Assembly: GCF_002270415.1 (NCBI RefSeq)
Contig: NZ_NNRI01000022.1
Span: 868,001 to 932,000 of the forward strand
Length of the DNA: 64,000 bases
Direction of reading: 5' to 3'
DNA from: Mesorhizobium sophorae
Lineage (GTDB): Bacteria; Pseudomonadota; Alphaproteobacteria; Rhizobiales; Rhizobiaceae
Shown here: positions 44,097 through 52,846 of the stretch, one piece after another
How positions within the stretch are numbered: position 1 is the stretch's first letter
Layout of the letters: each line of letters begins with the position of its first letter
The notes under the pieces: generated by a model
Told to the model about the DNA's origin: nothing
Database searches by the model: none
What the model saw: only the letters and a program-made list of their open reading frames with translations
Program-made: the position numbers and the translations under genes

Positions 44097-46355
44097 TCAT
44101 CCCAGCAGGTCCTCGATCCGGATTGGAAAGCGCCTGGGGCGCACGCCAGTTGCATGCCAGACCGCATTGGCGACGGCGCCAGCCGTGCCGGTGATGCCGA
44201 TTTCGCCAACGCCCTTGATGCCGAGCGCGTTGACGTAAGGGTCGTCCTCGTGGACCAGCAGCGCCTCGACCGACGGCACGTCGGCATTCACCGGGACATG
44301 GTATTCGGCGAGGTTGGCATTCTGGATACGGCCCGAGCGCCGGTCGGTGACGGCCTCTTCATGCAGGGCGAAGGAGACGCCCCAGATCATGCCGCCATAA
44401 TACTGGCTGCGCACCAGCCGCGGATTGATGACCCGCCCGGCGGCAAAGGCACCGACCAGTCGGGTGACGCGGATCTGGCCGAAATCGGGATCGACCTTCA
44501 CTTCGGCGAACACTGCGCCATGCGCGTGCATGGCATAGGCCTCCCGCGAGGCCGGGTCTGGGGTTCCCGTGCCACGGCCATCGATCTCGGCGAGCCCGGC
44601 GCGGGCCAGGATCTCGCCATAGCTTTCACTGCGATTTTCGTCGTCGCGCCGGTAGAGGCGGCCGCCACGCGCCAGGACGCCCTCGTTGCCGGCGCCGAAC
44701 AACGGCGAGGCTTCATGGCCGGTGGCGAGATCGGCGAGCCTGGCGATGACGGCGGCTCCGGCATTGTGGATCGCCATGCCGGCTGTTGCCGTATGGCCGG
44801 AGCCGCCGGCAATGCCTGCGTTGGGCAGGTCGGAGCTGCCGGCCCTGAAATCGACCTGGTCGATGTCGAGCCCCAGCCCGTCGGCGGCGATCTGGGCGAA
44901 GGCGGTCCAGGCGCCTTGCCCCATGTCCTGCGCGCCGGTCTCCATCAGGCCGCTGCCGTCGGCCCTCAGCACCGCACGCGCCTCAGCCTGGAACATGATC
45001 GCCGGAAAGGTCGCCGTGCCCATGCCCCAGCCGGTCAGAAAGCCATCCTTGTCCGGCATCTGGCGCGGCTGGAGCGGACGGCGCTGCCAACCGAAGCGCT
45101 CTGATGCCAGCGTGTAGCATTCGCGCAGCGCCTTGGACGAAAACGGCTTGCCGGTCATTGGCTCGACCTCGGCATAATTGCGCAGCCGAAACTCCAGCGG
45201 GTCCATGCCGCAGGCCCCGGCCGCCTCATCGATGGCGCTCTCCAGCGCGATCGAGCCGGTGGCTTCACCCGGGGCGCGCATGAACAGCGGCGTGCCCGTG
45301 TCCAGCCGCACCGCCTCGTGCGAAGTGGCGATGGCCGGGCTGGCATAGAGCGTGTGCGAGGCATCGGCGGCCGGTTCGAAGAAATCGTCGAACGTGCTCG
45401 ATGCGGTCTTGGCGTGATGGTCGATCGCTGTCAGCCGCCCTTCGCGGTCCATGCCCATGCGCAAGGTCTGGCGCGTTGGCGCGCGATGGCCGGCGGGCCC
45501 GTACATCTGCTCGCGCCGCAGCACCAGCTTGACGGGACAACCGACGAGACGCGCCGCCAGAATGCCCAGCACCTGCGGCCCGGAGATCATGCCCTTGGAA
45601 CCGAAGCCGCCACCCAGGAAAGGGCTGCGGATGTGGATGTTTTGCGGCGCGATGCCGAACAGGCCAGCGATGCGGCCCTGTGCCATGGCAAGGCCCTGGC
45701 TCGGCGTGTCGATCGACAGGCTGTCGCCATCCCAGGCGGCGACGATCGCATGCGGCTCCATGGCGTTGTGGTATTGGGCCGAGGTCTCGTAGGTCGCCTC
45801 GATCCGCGTCGCCGCCGACTCGAGACCGGCCTCGACATCGCCCTTGTGGTGCACCGCAGGACTGCCGATGCCGACACCGCCCGGCACAAAGCTTTCGGCG
45901 CCGTCGAGGCCAACGCGCGCCGGCTGCGCTTCATAGCGCGGCGATAGCAGTGCTGCTCCTTCGGTCGCCGCCTCCAGCGTTTCGGCGATCACCACGGCGA
46001 TGGTCTGGTTCGGGTAGCGGATTCGATCGTTCTGCAACAGGTCGAGCCGGAACATGAAGGGATTGTTCTTGGCATCCGGATCGGTGGCGAGCGGCGGCCG
46101 GTTCTGAGGCGTCATCACCTCGACCACGCCCCCGTGCGCCTTGGCCGCCTCGACATCCAGTGAAGCAACGCGGCCGCGCGCGATGCCGCTGACGGCCAGT
46201 ACTGCGTAGAGCATGCCGGGCGGATGATTGTCGGCGGCGTAACGGGCGGCACCGGTGACCTTGAGAAAACCATCGCGGCGGGTCAGCGGTTGGCCGATGC
46301 TGGAGCCCTGCCGGAGATGGGCGGGTTGTTGATTGAGGCTGAGTTCAAGCGTCAT
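44097..46355 (-). CDS. Aldehyde oxidoreductase, molybdopterin-binding subunit (set 2)
   Basis: 752 residues. A paralogue of the set 1 subunit with the same landmarks (LTRRDGFLKVTGAARYAADN, FLGGGFGSKGM, APGEATGSIALESAIDEAA, GAQDMGQGAWTAFAQ, IKGVGEIGITGTAGAVANAV). It overlaps the set 2 FAD gene by 11 bases. The two sets are clearly diverged, so they probably differ in substrate rather than being recent duplicates. Confidence 0.9.
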   Translation of the reverse strand: MTLELSLNQQPAHLRQGSSIGQPLTRRDGFLKVTGAARYAADNHPPGMLYAVLAVSGIARGRVASLDVEAAKAHGGVVEVMTPQNRPPLATDPDAKNNPFMFRLDLLQNDRIRYPNQTIAVVIAETLEAATEGAALLSPRYEAQPARVGLDGAESFVPGGVGIGSPAVHHKGDVEAGLESAATRIEATYETSAQYHNAMEPHAIVAAWDGDSLSIDTPSQGLAMAQGRIAGLFGIAPQNIHIRSPFLGGGFGSKGMISGPQVLGILAARLVGCPVKLVLRREQMYGPAGHRAPTRQTLRMGMDREGRLTAIDHHAKTASSTFDDFFEPAADASHTLYASPAIATSHEAVRLDTGTPLFMRAPGEATGSIALESAIDEAAGACGMDPLEFRLRNYAEVEPMTGKPFSSKALRECYTLASERFGWQRRPLQPRQMPDKDGFLTGWGMGTATFPAIMFQAEARAVLRADGSGLMETGAQDMGQGAWTAFAQIAADGLGLDIDQVDFRAGSSDLPNAGIAGGSGHTATAGMAIHNAGAAVIARLADLATGHEASPLFGAGNEGVLARGGRLYRRDDENRSESYGEILARAGLAEIDGRGTGTPDPASREAYAMHAHGAVFAEVKVDPDFGQIRVTRLVGAFAAGRVINPRLVRSQYYGGMIWGVSFALHEEAVTDRRSGRIQNANLAEYHVPVNADVPSVEALLVHEDDPYVNALGIKGVGEIGITGTAGAVANAVWHATGVRPRRFPIRIEDLLG

Positions 46356-47403
46356 GGCGCACTCCGGGAATGGAGGAAAATGGGGAGGCAGGAAGGGCTG
46401 GCAGCCGTCCAGGCGTTCCCGCCAGAGCAGACATCAGCGCCCTGACTACGATGCGGCGTGCGAGTTCGATCTTGAACGCATTGTCGCCGGAGGGACTGGC
46501 ATCGGCCAATGCGGCGTCCGCCGCACGGACGAAGCTCGTCTCGTCGGCATCGGCGCCAAGCAGGACCGCTTCCGCCGAACGCGCCCGCCATGGCTTGGCC
46601 GCTACCCCGCCCAGCGCCAGACGCGCCTGGCGGATCTTGCCGCCTTCGACGACAAGGGCAGCGGCGGCCGAGACAACAGCGAAGGCATAGGAGGTGCGCT
46701 CGCGTACCTTGAGATAGCGGGCATTGGCGGAGAAGGAGGCGGCCTCCGCCGGCAGGCGCACCCCAACGATCAGGTCGCCGGGCTCCAGCCCATTCTCCCG
46801 CTGCGGCGTCTCGCCGGGAAGCCGGTGGAATTCCTCCAGCGTCACATGACGCCGGCCCTTCTTGCCCTCGATCTCGACCACGGCGTCGAGCGCCACCAGC
46901 GGCACGCAGAAGTCCGATGGATGCGTGGCGATGCAGGCGTCGCTCCAGCCGAGCACGGCATGCAGCCGGTTCTCGCCACCCAGCGCGTCGCAGCCTGCGC
47001 CCGGCTCGCGCTTGTTGCAGGCGCTGGCGGTGTCGTAGAAATAGCTGCAGCGCGTGCGCTGCAGCAGATTGCCGCCGACGGTGGCGGCATTGCGAAGCTG
47101 GGCCGAGGCGCCCGACAGCAAGGCCTCCGCCACCGCCGGATAGGATCTGGCGAACTCTGGATCATGAGCGAGGTCGGCATTGCGCACCAGCGCGCCGAGG
47201 CGCAGGCCGCCATCGGCCAGCCGCTCAATGCGGTTGAGCTCCGCCAGGCGCGAGATGTCGACGATCCGCTCGGGGCTGGTGACGCCGCCCTTCATCAGGT
47301 CAAGCAGGTTGGTGCCGCCGGCGAGATAGGCCGAACCCGGCTCGGCCGCCGCCGCAATGGCGTCGGGAATGGTGGTGGGCCTGATATAATCGAAGTTCTT
47401 CAC
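46345..47403 (-). CDS. Aldehyde oxidoreductase, FAD (and 4Fe-4S) subunit (set 2)
   Basis: 352 residues from GTG 47403, overlapping the 2Fe-2S gene stop as GTGA. Motifs AYLAGGTNLLDLMKGG, TVGGNLLQRTRC and the extra cysteine loop SACNKREPGAGC match the set 1 subunit. The C-terminal ~25 residues extend past the paralogue. Confidence 0.9.
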   Translation of the reverse strand: MKNFDYIRPTTIPDAIAAAAEPGSAYLAGGTNLLDLMKGGVTSPERIVDISRLAELNRIERLADGGLRLGALVRNADLAHDPEFARSYPAVAEALLSGASAQLRNAATVGGNLLQRTRCSYFYDTASACNKREPGAGCDALGGENRLHAVLGWSDACIATHPSDFCVPLVALDAVVEIEGKKGRRHVTLEEFHRLPGETPQRENGLEPGDLIVGVRLPAEAASFSANARYLKVRERTSYAFAVVSAAAALVVEGGKIRQARLALGGVAAKPWRARSAEAVLLGADADETSFVRAADAALADASPSGDNAFKIELARRIVVRALMSALAGTPGRLPALPASPFSSIPGVRHDA

Positions 47404-47897
47404 GCCGCGGTCCTCCGGTCGGCCTTGGCCAGTTGTTCCTGGGCTTCCAGGACGGCCTCGACGATGCCGCCATAGGCAGCGCAGCGGCACAGATTGCCGC
47501 TCATGCCCTCGCGGATGCGCTCGGGATCGTCGCCGGCCTGCGCCTCGGCGATCAGGCCGAGCGTGCTCATGATCTGACCCGGCGTGCAGAAGCCGCATTG
47601 GAAGCCGTCATGGGCGATGAAGGCGGCCTGCACCGGATGCAGGTCTTCACCGTGGGAGACACCCTCGATGGTCAAGACCTTGGCGCCGTCATGGCTGACA
47701 GCCAGCGCCAGGCAGGAGTTGATGCGCTTGCCATCGACCAGTACCGTGCAAGCGCCGCACTGGCCGCGGTCGCAGCCCTTCTTGGTGCCGGTGAGCTCAA
47801 GCCGCTCGCGCAGCAGGTCAAGCAGTGTGACGCGTGGATCGACCTCGAGTTCGTATCGGTGTCCGTTGATGGTGAGAGCGAGGGGAAGGCTGGTCAT
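47400..47897 (-). CDS. Aldehyde oxidoreductase, 2Fe-2S subunit (set 2)
   Basis: 165 residues from ATG 47897. Cluster motifs KGCDRGQCGACTVLVDG and QCGFCTPGQIM...NLCRCAAYGGI. No export leader. It is the first gene of operon 2 and is divergent from the TetR gene across ~280 bases. Confidence 0.92.
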   Translation of the reverse strand: MTSLPLALTINGHRYELEVDPRVTLLDLLRERLELTGTKKGCDRGQCGACTVLVDGKRINSCLALAVSHDGAKVLTIEGVSHGEDLHPVQAAFIAHDGFQCGFCTPGQIMSTLGLIAEAQAGDDPERIREGMSGNLCRCAAYGGIVEAVLEAQEQLAKADRRTAA

Positions 47898-48108
47898 GGG
47901 CGTCTGGCTCCAATTGCTTGACGCTAATGGGAATGATCTGGTGCCTTGCTGGGGATGAGCAAGGTCACCTTGCGGTCGGGTTGGCTAATCTCCTCGTATG
48001 GGGGAGATAGCACTCATCGGTCTTCACCGACCTCCCAGCGGGCGGGGAGGCTACTTTCAGCACGTGACATACCGGTTCGCCTTATTATATGATAAAGGTG
48101 CTCCACTA

Positions 48109-48128
48109 AAACGGAGGCGCCTCCGTTT
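48109..48128. promoter_or_regulatory. Perfect 20-bp palindrome, probable TetR operator
   Basis: AAACGGAGGCGCCTCCGTTT is a perfect dyad between the TetR gene (start 48175) and the divergent oxidoreductase operon. AT-rich TTATTATATGATAAA just upstream (48082-48096) looks like a promoter core. The spacing fits autorepression. Confidence 0.75.
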
Positions 48129-48174
48129 ATTACGTGGGGGCTGACCCGGCCGGGTTCAAGCCCCCCGCCACACC

Positions 48175-48798
48175 GTGGAGAAAAAATTGGCCGCCGAGCC
48201 GTCCGCCATCACTGAAGCGAAGGTCGAAGAGGCCAAGCCGCTGCGCGCCGACGCGCAGCGCAACCGTGACAGGCTGGTCGAGGTGGCGGCCGCCGTCTTT
48301 GCCGAGCGTGGCATCGACGCCTCGTTGGAGGAGATCGCGCGCCGTGCCGGCGTCGGCATAGGCACACTCTACCGGCATTTTCCGACCCGCGAGCATCTGG
48401 TCGAGGTGGTCTACCGGCGCGAGGCGGAGGCGCTGTGCGCGGCTGCCGGCGAACTCGCCGGAAAACATCCGTCCGATGTAGCGCTGGAGCAGTGGATGCA
48501 GCGCTTCGTCGACTATATCGCCACCAAGCGCGGCCTGGCGACCAGCCTGCGCATCCTGCTGACCACCAATTCGACGCTGTTTTCCGACACGTCGGGCCGG
48601 GTTTCGCAGGCGTTGCGGCAACTCGTCGAGGCGGCGGTGGCCGAGGGCACGATCCGCGGCGATGTCGACGCTTCCGACGTGCTGCACGCACTGTCGGGCA
48701 TCTATTCGGCACCCGACACCCCGCAATGGCGCGACCGCTCACGCCGGCTGGTGTCGCTGCTGATGGACGGTCTGCGGTTCGGGGCGGGGAAGGGGTGA
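48175..48798 (+). CDS. TetR-family transcriptional regulator
   Basis: 207 residues; GTG start at 48175. The N-terminal helix-turn-helix (about 33-75: FAERGIDASLEEIARRAGVGIGTLYRHF, split here by the recognition helix) is typical; the C-terminal ligand domain is of the SBP/TetR type with SAPDTPQWRDRSRRLV at the end. Its position opposite the duplicated aldehyde oxidoreductase operons and beside the palindrome makes it their likely regulator. Confidence 0.9.
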   Translation: MEKKLAAEPSAITEAKVEEAKPLRADAQRNRDRLVEVAAAVFAERGIDASLEEIARRAGVGIGTLYRHFPTREHLVEVVYRREAEALCAAAGELAGKHPSDVALEQWMQRFVDYIATKRGLATSLRILLTTNSTLFSDTSGRVSQALRQLVEAAVAEGTIRGDVDASDVLHALSGIYSAPDTPQWRDRSRRLVSLLMDGLRFGAGKG

Positions 48799-48802
48799 CT
48801 CC

Positions 48803-49039
48803 GTGGATAGCCTCATCTTGGTGCTGACAAGGTTCGTCAGCGGAGAAGACACCAGCCTGGCCGCCGCCAACAGCCTGGAAGTGCTGCTCGACGAGGCCTA
48901 TCCGGACGACGAGCTTGTTCAAAGTGCCGTTGTAAAGCTTGCGAGCTACAGGCCCGGTGGTGGCCAGTTTCTGTTCGACACTCCGGAAATTCAACGTCGG
49001 CTGCTTCGTATTCGCGACTATCTTTCGCATCGCACCTGA
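48803..49039 (+). CDS. Small acidic protein of unknown function
   Basis: 78 residues; GTG start four bases after the TetR stop, with GGAAGGGG upstream. It is helical and leucine-rich in its first half (NSLEVLLDEAYPDDELVQSAVVKLASY), without signal peptide or motifs I recognise. It may be cotranscribed with the TetR gene. Immediately after it lies the truncated binding-protein gene. Confidence 0.5.
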   Translation: MDSLILVLTRFVSGEDTSLAAANSLEVLLDEAYPDDELVQSAVVKLASYRPGGGQFLFDTPEIQRRLLRIRDYLSHRT

Positions 49040-49059
49040 TAAGACCGCTCTTGCACTGC

Positions 49060-49740
49060 GAGGCCGGCATCAAGCTGATGTTCATGGACAGCATCCCGGT
49101 TGGCCTCGAATCTCCAAAGGATTTTGCCTCGATGATCTCGGCCGACAGCCAGGGCAACGGCCAGATTGCGGCGCAGATCCTGTCTTCCTGCATGCCGAAG
49201 GGCGGCACGATCGGCCTGGTGAATTTCGGCGTCGACTATTTCAGCACCAACGAGCGCACCAAGGGCGTCGGCGAGTGGATGAAGAAGAACCGGCCCGACA
49301 TCGTCATGAAGCAGGTTGATTTCACCGATCCCTCCAAGGTGTCGCAGATCGCCGGCGACTTCCTCACCGGCAATCCCGATGTGAAGGGCCTGTTTGCGGT
49401 GTGGGATCAGCCGGCGCTCGACACGCTGTCGTCGATGCGCGCGCAAGGCATCGACATTCCGATCACCACTGTCGATCTTGGCCTGCAGTCGGCGATCGAA
49501 ATCGCCAAGGGTGGACCGCTGAAGGCAACCGGTTCGCAGCGCCCCTATGATCAGGGCGTCGCCGAAGCGCTGGCGATGATGAAGGCGCTGATCGGTGAAC
49601 CCACGTCCGCCTGGGTCGGCGTCCAGTCCTTGCCGGTGGTGCAGTCCAACGTGCTGGAGTCCTTCAAGACCGTGTTCCACAAGGATCCGCCGGCCGAACT
49701 GGTCGACGCCTGCAACAGCGCCAAGCCGAAGTGCAATTGA
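49060..49740 (+). pseudogene. 5'-truncated sugar ABC transporter substrate-binding protein
   Basis: The ~225 codons match the C-terminal two-thirds of periplasmic binding proteins of the ribose type (AGIKLMFMDSIPVGL, GGTIGLVNFGVDYF, VKGLFAVWDQPALDTL). The signal peptide and first ~110 residues are missing; homology begins abruptly at AGIKLM (about 49063). No ATPase or permease genes accompany it, so this is a deletion remnant. Codon phase is intact to the end, so the loss may be recent. Confidence 0.75.
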
Positions 49741-49930
49741 GATAGGCGAAAAGCCATGGGTACGGGGGCGACCCCGTGCCCATGTTTTTGGTAAGAGTGG
49801 ACGCGACGCGCTTTGGGAATCGGTCTCGCAACAGTCGGCTTCATGCCAAGACGGCCATTCATGGTGAGCAAACGGTATGCTAGGCGTGATCGCTTGATTT
49901 GCTTGTCATCCACGCTTTCGAGGGCACCCG

Positions 49931-50929
49931 ATGTATGTAGGCCGTTCCTACAAGGTGATAGATTTCGCACTTTGGTCGCGGCGCAGTGTCATCTACATGG
50001 TGGTGGTGAGCGCGCTGGCCGTGGCGGCCTACCGTCTTCCAGGCGTCACCGGGTTCTCAGTGCCATGGTCGGTGGTGCTCGTGCTCGGCACCACCGTGTC
50101 ACTCGTTGCCGGGTTCAAGAATTCGCAGGTGTTCAGCCGCAGCAGTGAAGCGCTGCAAGCCTTTGCGCAAATTACAGCCAGCAGCCGGTTGTGGTCCAAT
50201 TTCTGCAGGGACTTCAACGATGTGCCGACAGCCAGGCAACTCATCTACCGCCATCTCGCCTGGTTGACGGCCCTCAGGTTCGCCCTGCGGCGGCCGATGC
50301 CGTGGGAATCCATGGGACGGGCGGTCAATGTCGAATACCGGCGGCGTTACAATATCCAGGAGGATGCGGGCTCGATCGCCGACGAACTGCGTCCGCTGTT
50401 GGGAGAACAAGCCAACGACGTCGTGAAGTCGCCTCATCCGGCGATAATCCTGCTCGAAATGCAATCGGTCCAGGTCAATGCCTTGTTCAAGGAGGCCAAA
50501 ATCCCTCCGCAGGTCTATGTCGAACTCGTCAAGCTGATCCGCGACTTCCATGATCAGCAGGCGCGCTGCGATCGCATCAAGAACAATCCATATCCCCGGC
50601 AATACGCCATCGTCAGTTCCTTGTTCGTTATGATCTTTTGCACCTTGCTGCCATTTGGCGTCGTTCCAGTCTTTGCCGACATGGGCAAATTGGGCGGCGC
50701 ACTCGGCCCGATCGCGATCTGGCTCACGATCCCCTTCAGCACACTCCTCGGGTGGGCATACATGTCTCTCGACCAGGTCGGCGAGAGCAGTGCCAACCCT
50801 TTCGAGGGCAACGCCAACGATGTTCCGATCTCGCAAATCTGTCGCGACATCGAGATCGAACTGCGCACCGGGCTTGGTGAGGTTGACCTCCCCAAGCCAT
50901 TGCTGCCAGTCAACGATATCGCGACCTAG
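49931..50929 (+). CDS. Bestrophin-family membrane channel protein
   Basis: 332 residues with four hydrophobic segments (about 21-36, 44-62, 223-245, 253-275). The C-terminal NPFEGNANDVPISQICRDIEIEL segment is the bestrophin hallmark (NPF...NDxP), and RFALRRPMPWE lies in the cytosolic region. Bacterial bestrophins form pentameric ion channels in the inner membrane. Apparently a single gene. Confidence 0.9.
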   Translation: MYVGRSYKVIDFALWSRRSVIYMVVVSALAVAAYRLPGVTGFSVPWSVVLVLGTTVSLVAGFKNSQVFSRSSEALQAFAQITASSRLWSNFCRDFNDVPTARQLIYRHLAWLTALRFALRRPMPWESMGRAVNVEYRRRYNIQEDAGSIADELRPLLGEQANDVVKSPHPAIILLEMQSVQVNALFKEAKIPPQVYVELVKLIRDFHDQQARCDRIKNNPYPRQYAIVSSLFVMIFCTLLPFGVVPVFADMGKLGGALGPIAIWLTIPFSTLLGWAYMSLDQVGESSANPFEGNANDVPISQICRDIEIELRTGLGEVDLPKPLLPVNDIAT

Positions 50930-51005
50930 GCAAGCGTCGCCGACGGCCGATACTAGGTGCCGGGGCGATCTCTCGCGCTGGCTGGCGATAAAAACCTGGC
51001 GTGAA

Positions 51006-51032
51006 TGTCACACTGGCGGATCCTGACTCGTC
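51006..51032 (+). promoter_or_regulatory. ECF41 sigma factor promoter
   Basis: TGTCACA (51006-51012), 16 bases, CGTC (51029-51032): the described ECF41 target consensus, 33 bases before the ATG of the decarboxylase-like gene that sits directly upstream of the ECF41 sigma factor gene. Confidence 0.8.
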
Positions 51033-51064
51033 ATGAGGTCGGCACCAACAGAAGGAAGCCAATC

Positions 51065-51538
51065 ATGACCGCAAAACTTGATCTCTTCGCCGCTGCCCCC
51101 TCGCTGATGAAGGAATGGCAGCGCGCATCCTTCGCCATTTCCTCCAGCCTCGAGCCCAGCCTGGCCGAGCTTGTGAAGATCCGTGCATCCCAGATCAACG
51201 GCTGCGCCAATTGCCTCAACATGCACACGGTGTTCGCACGCGAGGACGGCGAAACCGAGCAGCGCATCTACCTGTTGTCGGCGTGGCGCGAGGCGCCTTG
51301 CTACACCGACCGCGAACGCGCCGCGCTCGGTTGGACCGAGGCGCTGACGCGGATTTGCGAAGGTCATACGCACGAAAGCGCCTACGAGGCCCTGGAGGCC
51401 GAATTCACGCCGGAAGAGCAGGTCAAGCTCACCTTGATGATCAATGTCATCAACGGCTACAACCGCCTTGCAGTCGGGTTCGGTGGCTGGGCCGATCCGG
51501 CGGCGATAAGATCCGCGGCCAAGGCGGCGGCCGCCTGA
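51065..51538 (+). CDS. Carboxymuconolactone decarboxylase/AhpD-like protein
   Basis: 157 residues; ATG 51065 behind AGAAGGAAG. The AhpD-like core has ELVKIRASQINGCANCLNMH with the CxxC...H redox site. Proteins of this type are the standard partner (COE) encoded next to ECF41 sigma factors; their substrate is unknown. The stop overlaps the sigma factor ATG by one base, and the ECF41 promoter lies just upstream, so the operon is probably self-controlled. Confidence 0.92.
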   Translation: MTAKLDLFAAAPSLMKEWQRASFAISSSLEPSLAELVKIRASQINGCANCLNMHTVFAREDGETEQRIYLLSAWREAPCYTDRERAALGWTEALTRICEGHTHESAYEALEAEFTPEEQVKLTLMINVINGYNRLAVGFGGWADPAAIRSAAKAAAA

Positions 51539-52395
51539 TGACGGGCGCAGGGACCGAGCATGCGGCGGCGGCCTTCGATCCGCTGCGTCCGACGCTGATG
51601 CGCGTCGCTTACCGCATGCTTGGCTCCGTGGCGGATGCCGAGGATGTCGTGCAGGAGGCCTTCATCCGCTGGATGCGGGCCGACCGCGGCGAGGTGCGTG
51701 AGCCCGCGGCATTCCTGCGCCGCACGGTCACGCGGCTTTGCCTGGACCAGCTCAAATCCGCGCGCCGCCAGCGCGAGACCTATGTCGGTCCCTGGCTTCC
51801 CGATCCCGTCGTGGAAGAGGACGAAGTGGATGACGTCACCCTGCCGATGATGCTGGTGCTGGAACGTCTTTCGCCGCTCGAACGGGCGGCCTTTCTGCTG
51901 CACGATGTGTTCGGGCTGGGATTCGAGGAGGTCGCGGCCGCCATCCAGCGCGAACCCGCTGCCTGCCGCCAGCTTGCTGCCCGCGCGCGCGCCCATGTCC
52001 GCCAGGCGAGACCGCGTTTCAAGGTGGAAAAGCAACGCGGCCTCGAGCTCGCCGAGGCCTTCTTCGCTGCCTCGCGCAGCGGCGACATGAAGGCGCTTGG
52101 CGCGATGCTGTCGGCCGATGTCAGCGCCCATGCCGATGGCGGCGGGAAGCGTCCGGCAGCCACGGAAGTGGTCCTGGGGTTCGATGCCGTGATGCAGCAA
52201 TACGAGCGTGTGGCGGCTTGGCTGCAGAAGAACGCCTCGACGCTTGTTCGTGTCGGTTTCGTCAATGGACTGCCCGGCTTCATCACGCTGGAAGCCGATG
52301 GCGAACTGCAGACGACCGCACTCGACATCGAAGACGGAAAGATCGCGGCAATCTATGTGGTGCGCAACCCCGACAAGCTCCGCCACTTGCATTAA
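51538..52395 (+). CDS. ECF41-group sigma factor with SnoaL-like C-terminal domain
   Basis: 285 residues. Sigma2 (YRMLGSVADAEDVVQEAFIRW, ~25-46) and sigma4 (about 105-155) are followed by a SnoaL-like extension. All three ECF41 signatures are visible: WLPDP (86-90, linker), DGGGK (200-204) and NPDKL (277-281). In this group the extension replaces an anti-sigma factor and tunes activity from within. No separate anti-sigma gene is present. Confidence 0.93.
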   Translation: MTGAGTEHAAAAFDPLRPTLMRVAYRMLGSVADAEDVVQEAFIRWMRADRGEVREPAAFLRRTVTRLCLDQLKSARRQRETYVGPWLPDPVVEEDEVDDVTLPMMLVLERLSPLERAAFLLHDVFGLGFEEVAAAIQREPAACRQLAARARAHVRQARPRFKVEKQRGLELAEAFFAASRSGDMKALGAMLSADVSAHADGGGKRPAATEVVLGFDAVMQQYERVAAWLQKNASTLVRVGFVNGLPGFITLEADGELQTTALDIEDGKIAAIYVVRNPDKLRHLH

Positions 52396-52431
52396 AGCGC
52401 GTCGCGTTGAAACGGATTCAGGCGACGCGCA

Positions 52432-52704
52432 TTAACCCTTGGCTTCGACCAGGATCACCAGCGATTCCGGTACCACGCCATCGTAGACCATCGCGTCAGC
52501 GGCTTTCTGGCTCTGCATCATTGTCGCAAGGGCATCCATGTCCGGGACGTCCATCATCAGGGCCACTCGTTTCGGATTCTGCGGATCGACGAACGTGCGG
52601 ATGTTGGTGATCCCCAGCGCGCCGAAAAGCTCCTTGCGCTTGGGTGAACTGAGCCAGTGCTTGCTGTCCTTCGTGATGTTGTGATGGCCAATTACGGTTG
52701 GCAT
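52432..52704 (-). CDS. Small ABM-like protein, unknown function
   Basis: 90 residues; ATG 52704 behind GGGGAGGA. The pattern (VIGHHNITKDSKHWLSS, RTFVDPQNPKRVALMMDV, VVPESLVILVEAKG) suggests a dimeric alpha/beta barrel monooxygenase-like or stress-response-like fold. Function unknown. It converges with the sigma factor gene. Confidence 0.65.
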   Translation of the reverse strand: MPTVIGHHNITKDSKHWLSSPKRKELFGALGITNIRTFVDPQNPKRVALMMDVPDMDALATMMQSQKAADAMVYDGVVPESLVILVEAKG

Positions 52705-52846
52705 GGCATCCTCCCCAAGGCGACGCCGGCGGTCGATATCGCCCGCCTGTTGTGCGATCCACCTGTGCAGTCAGTCAGCGCCGTTTCCTCCGGGCTGTCA
52801 ATTAGCTGTTGCTGATGGATGTGCGGGGATGCCGCTTTCGGGGCGC

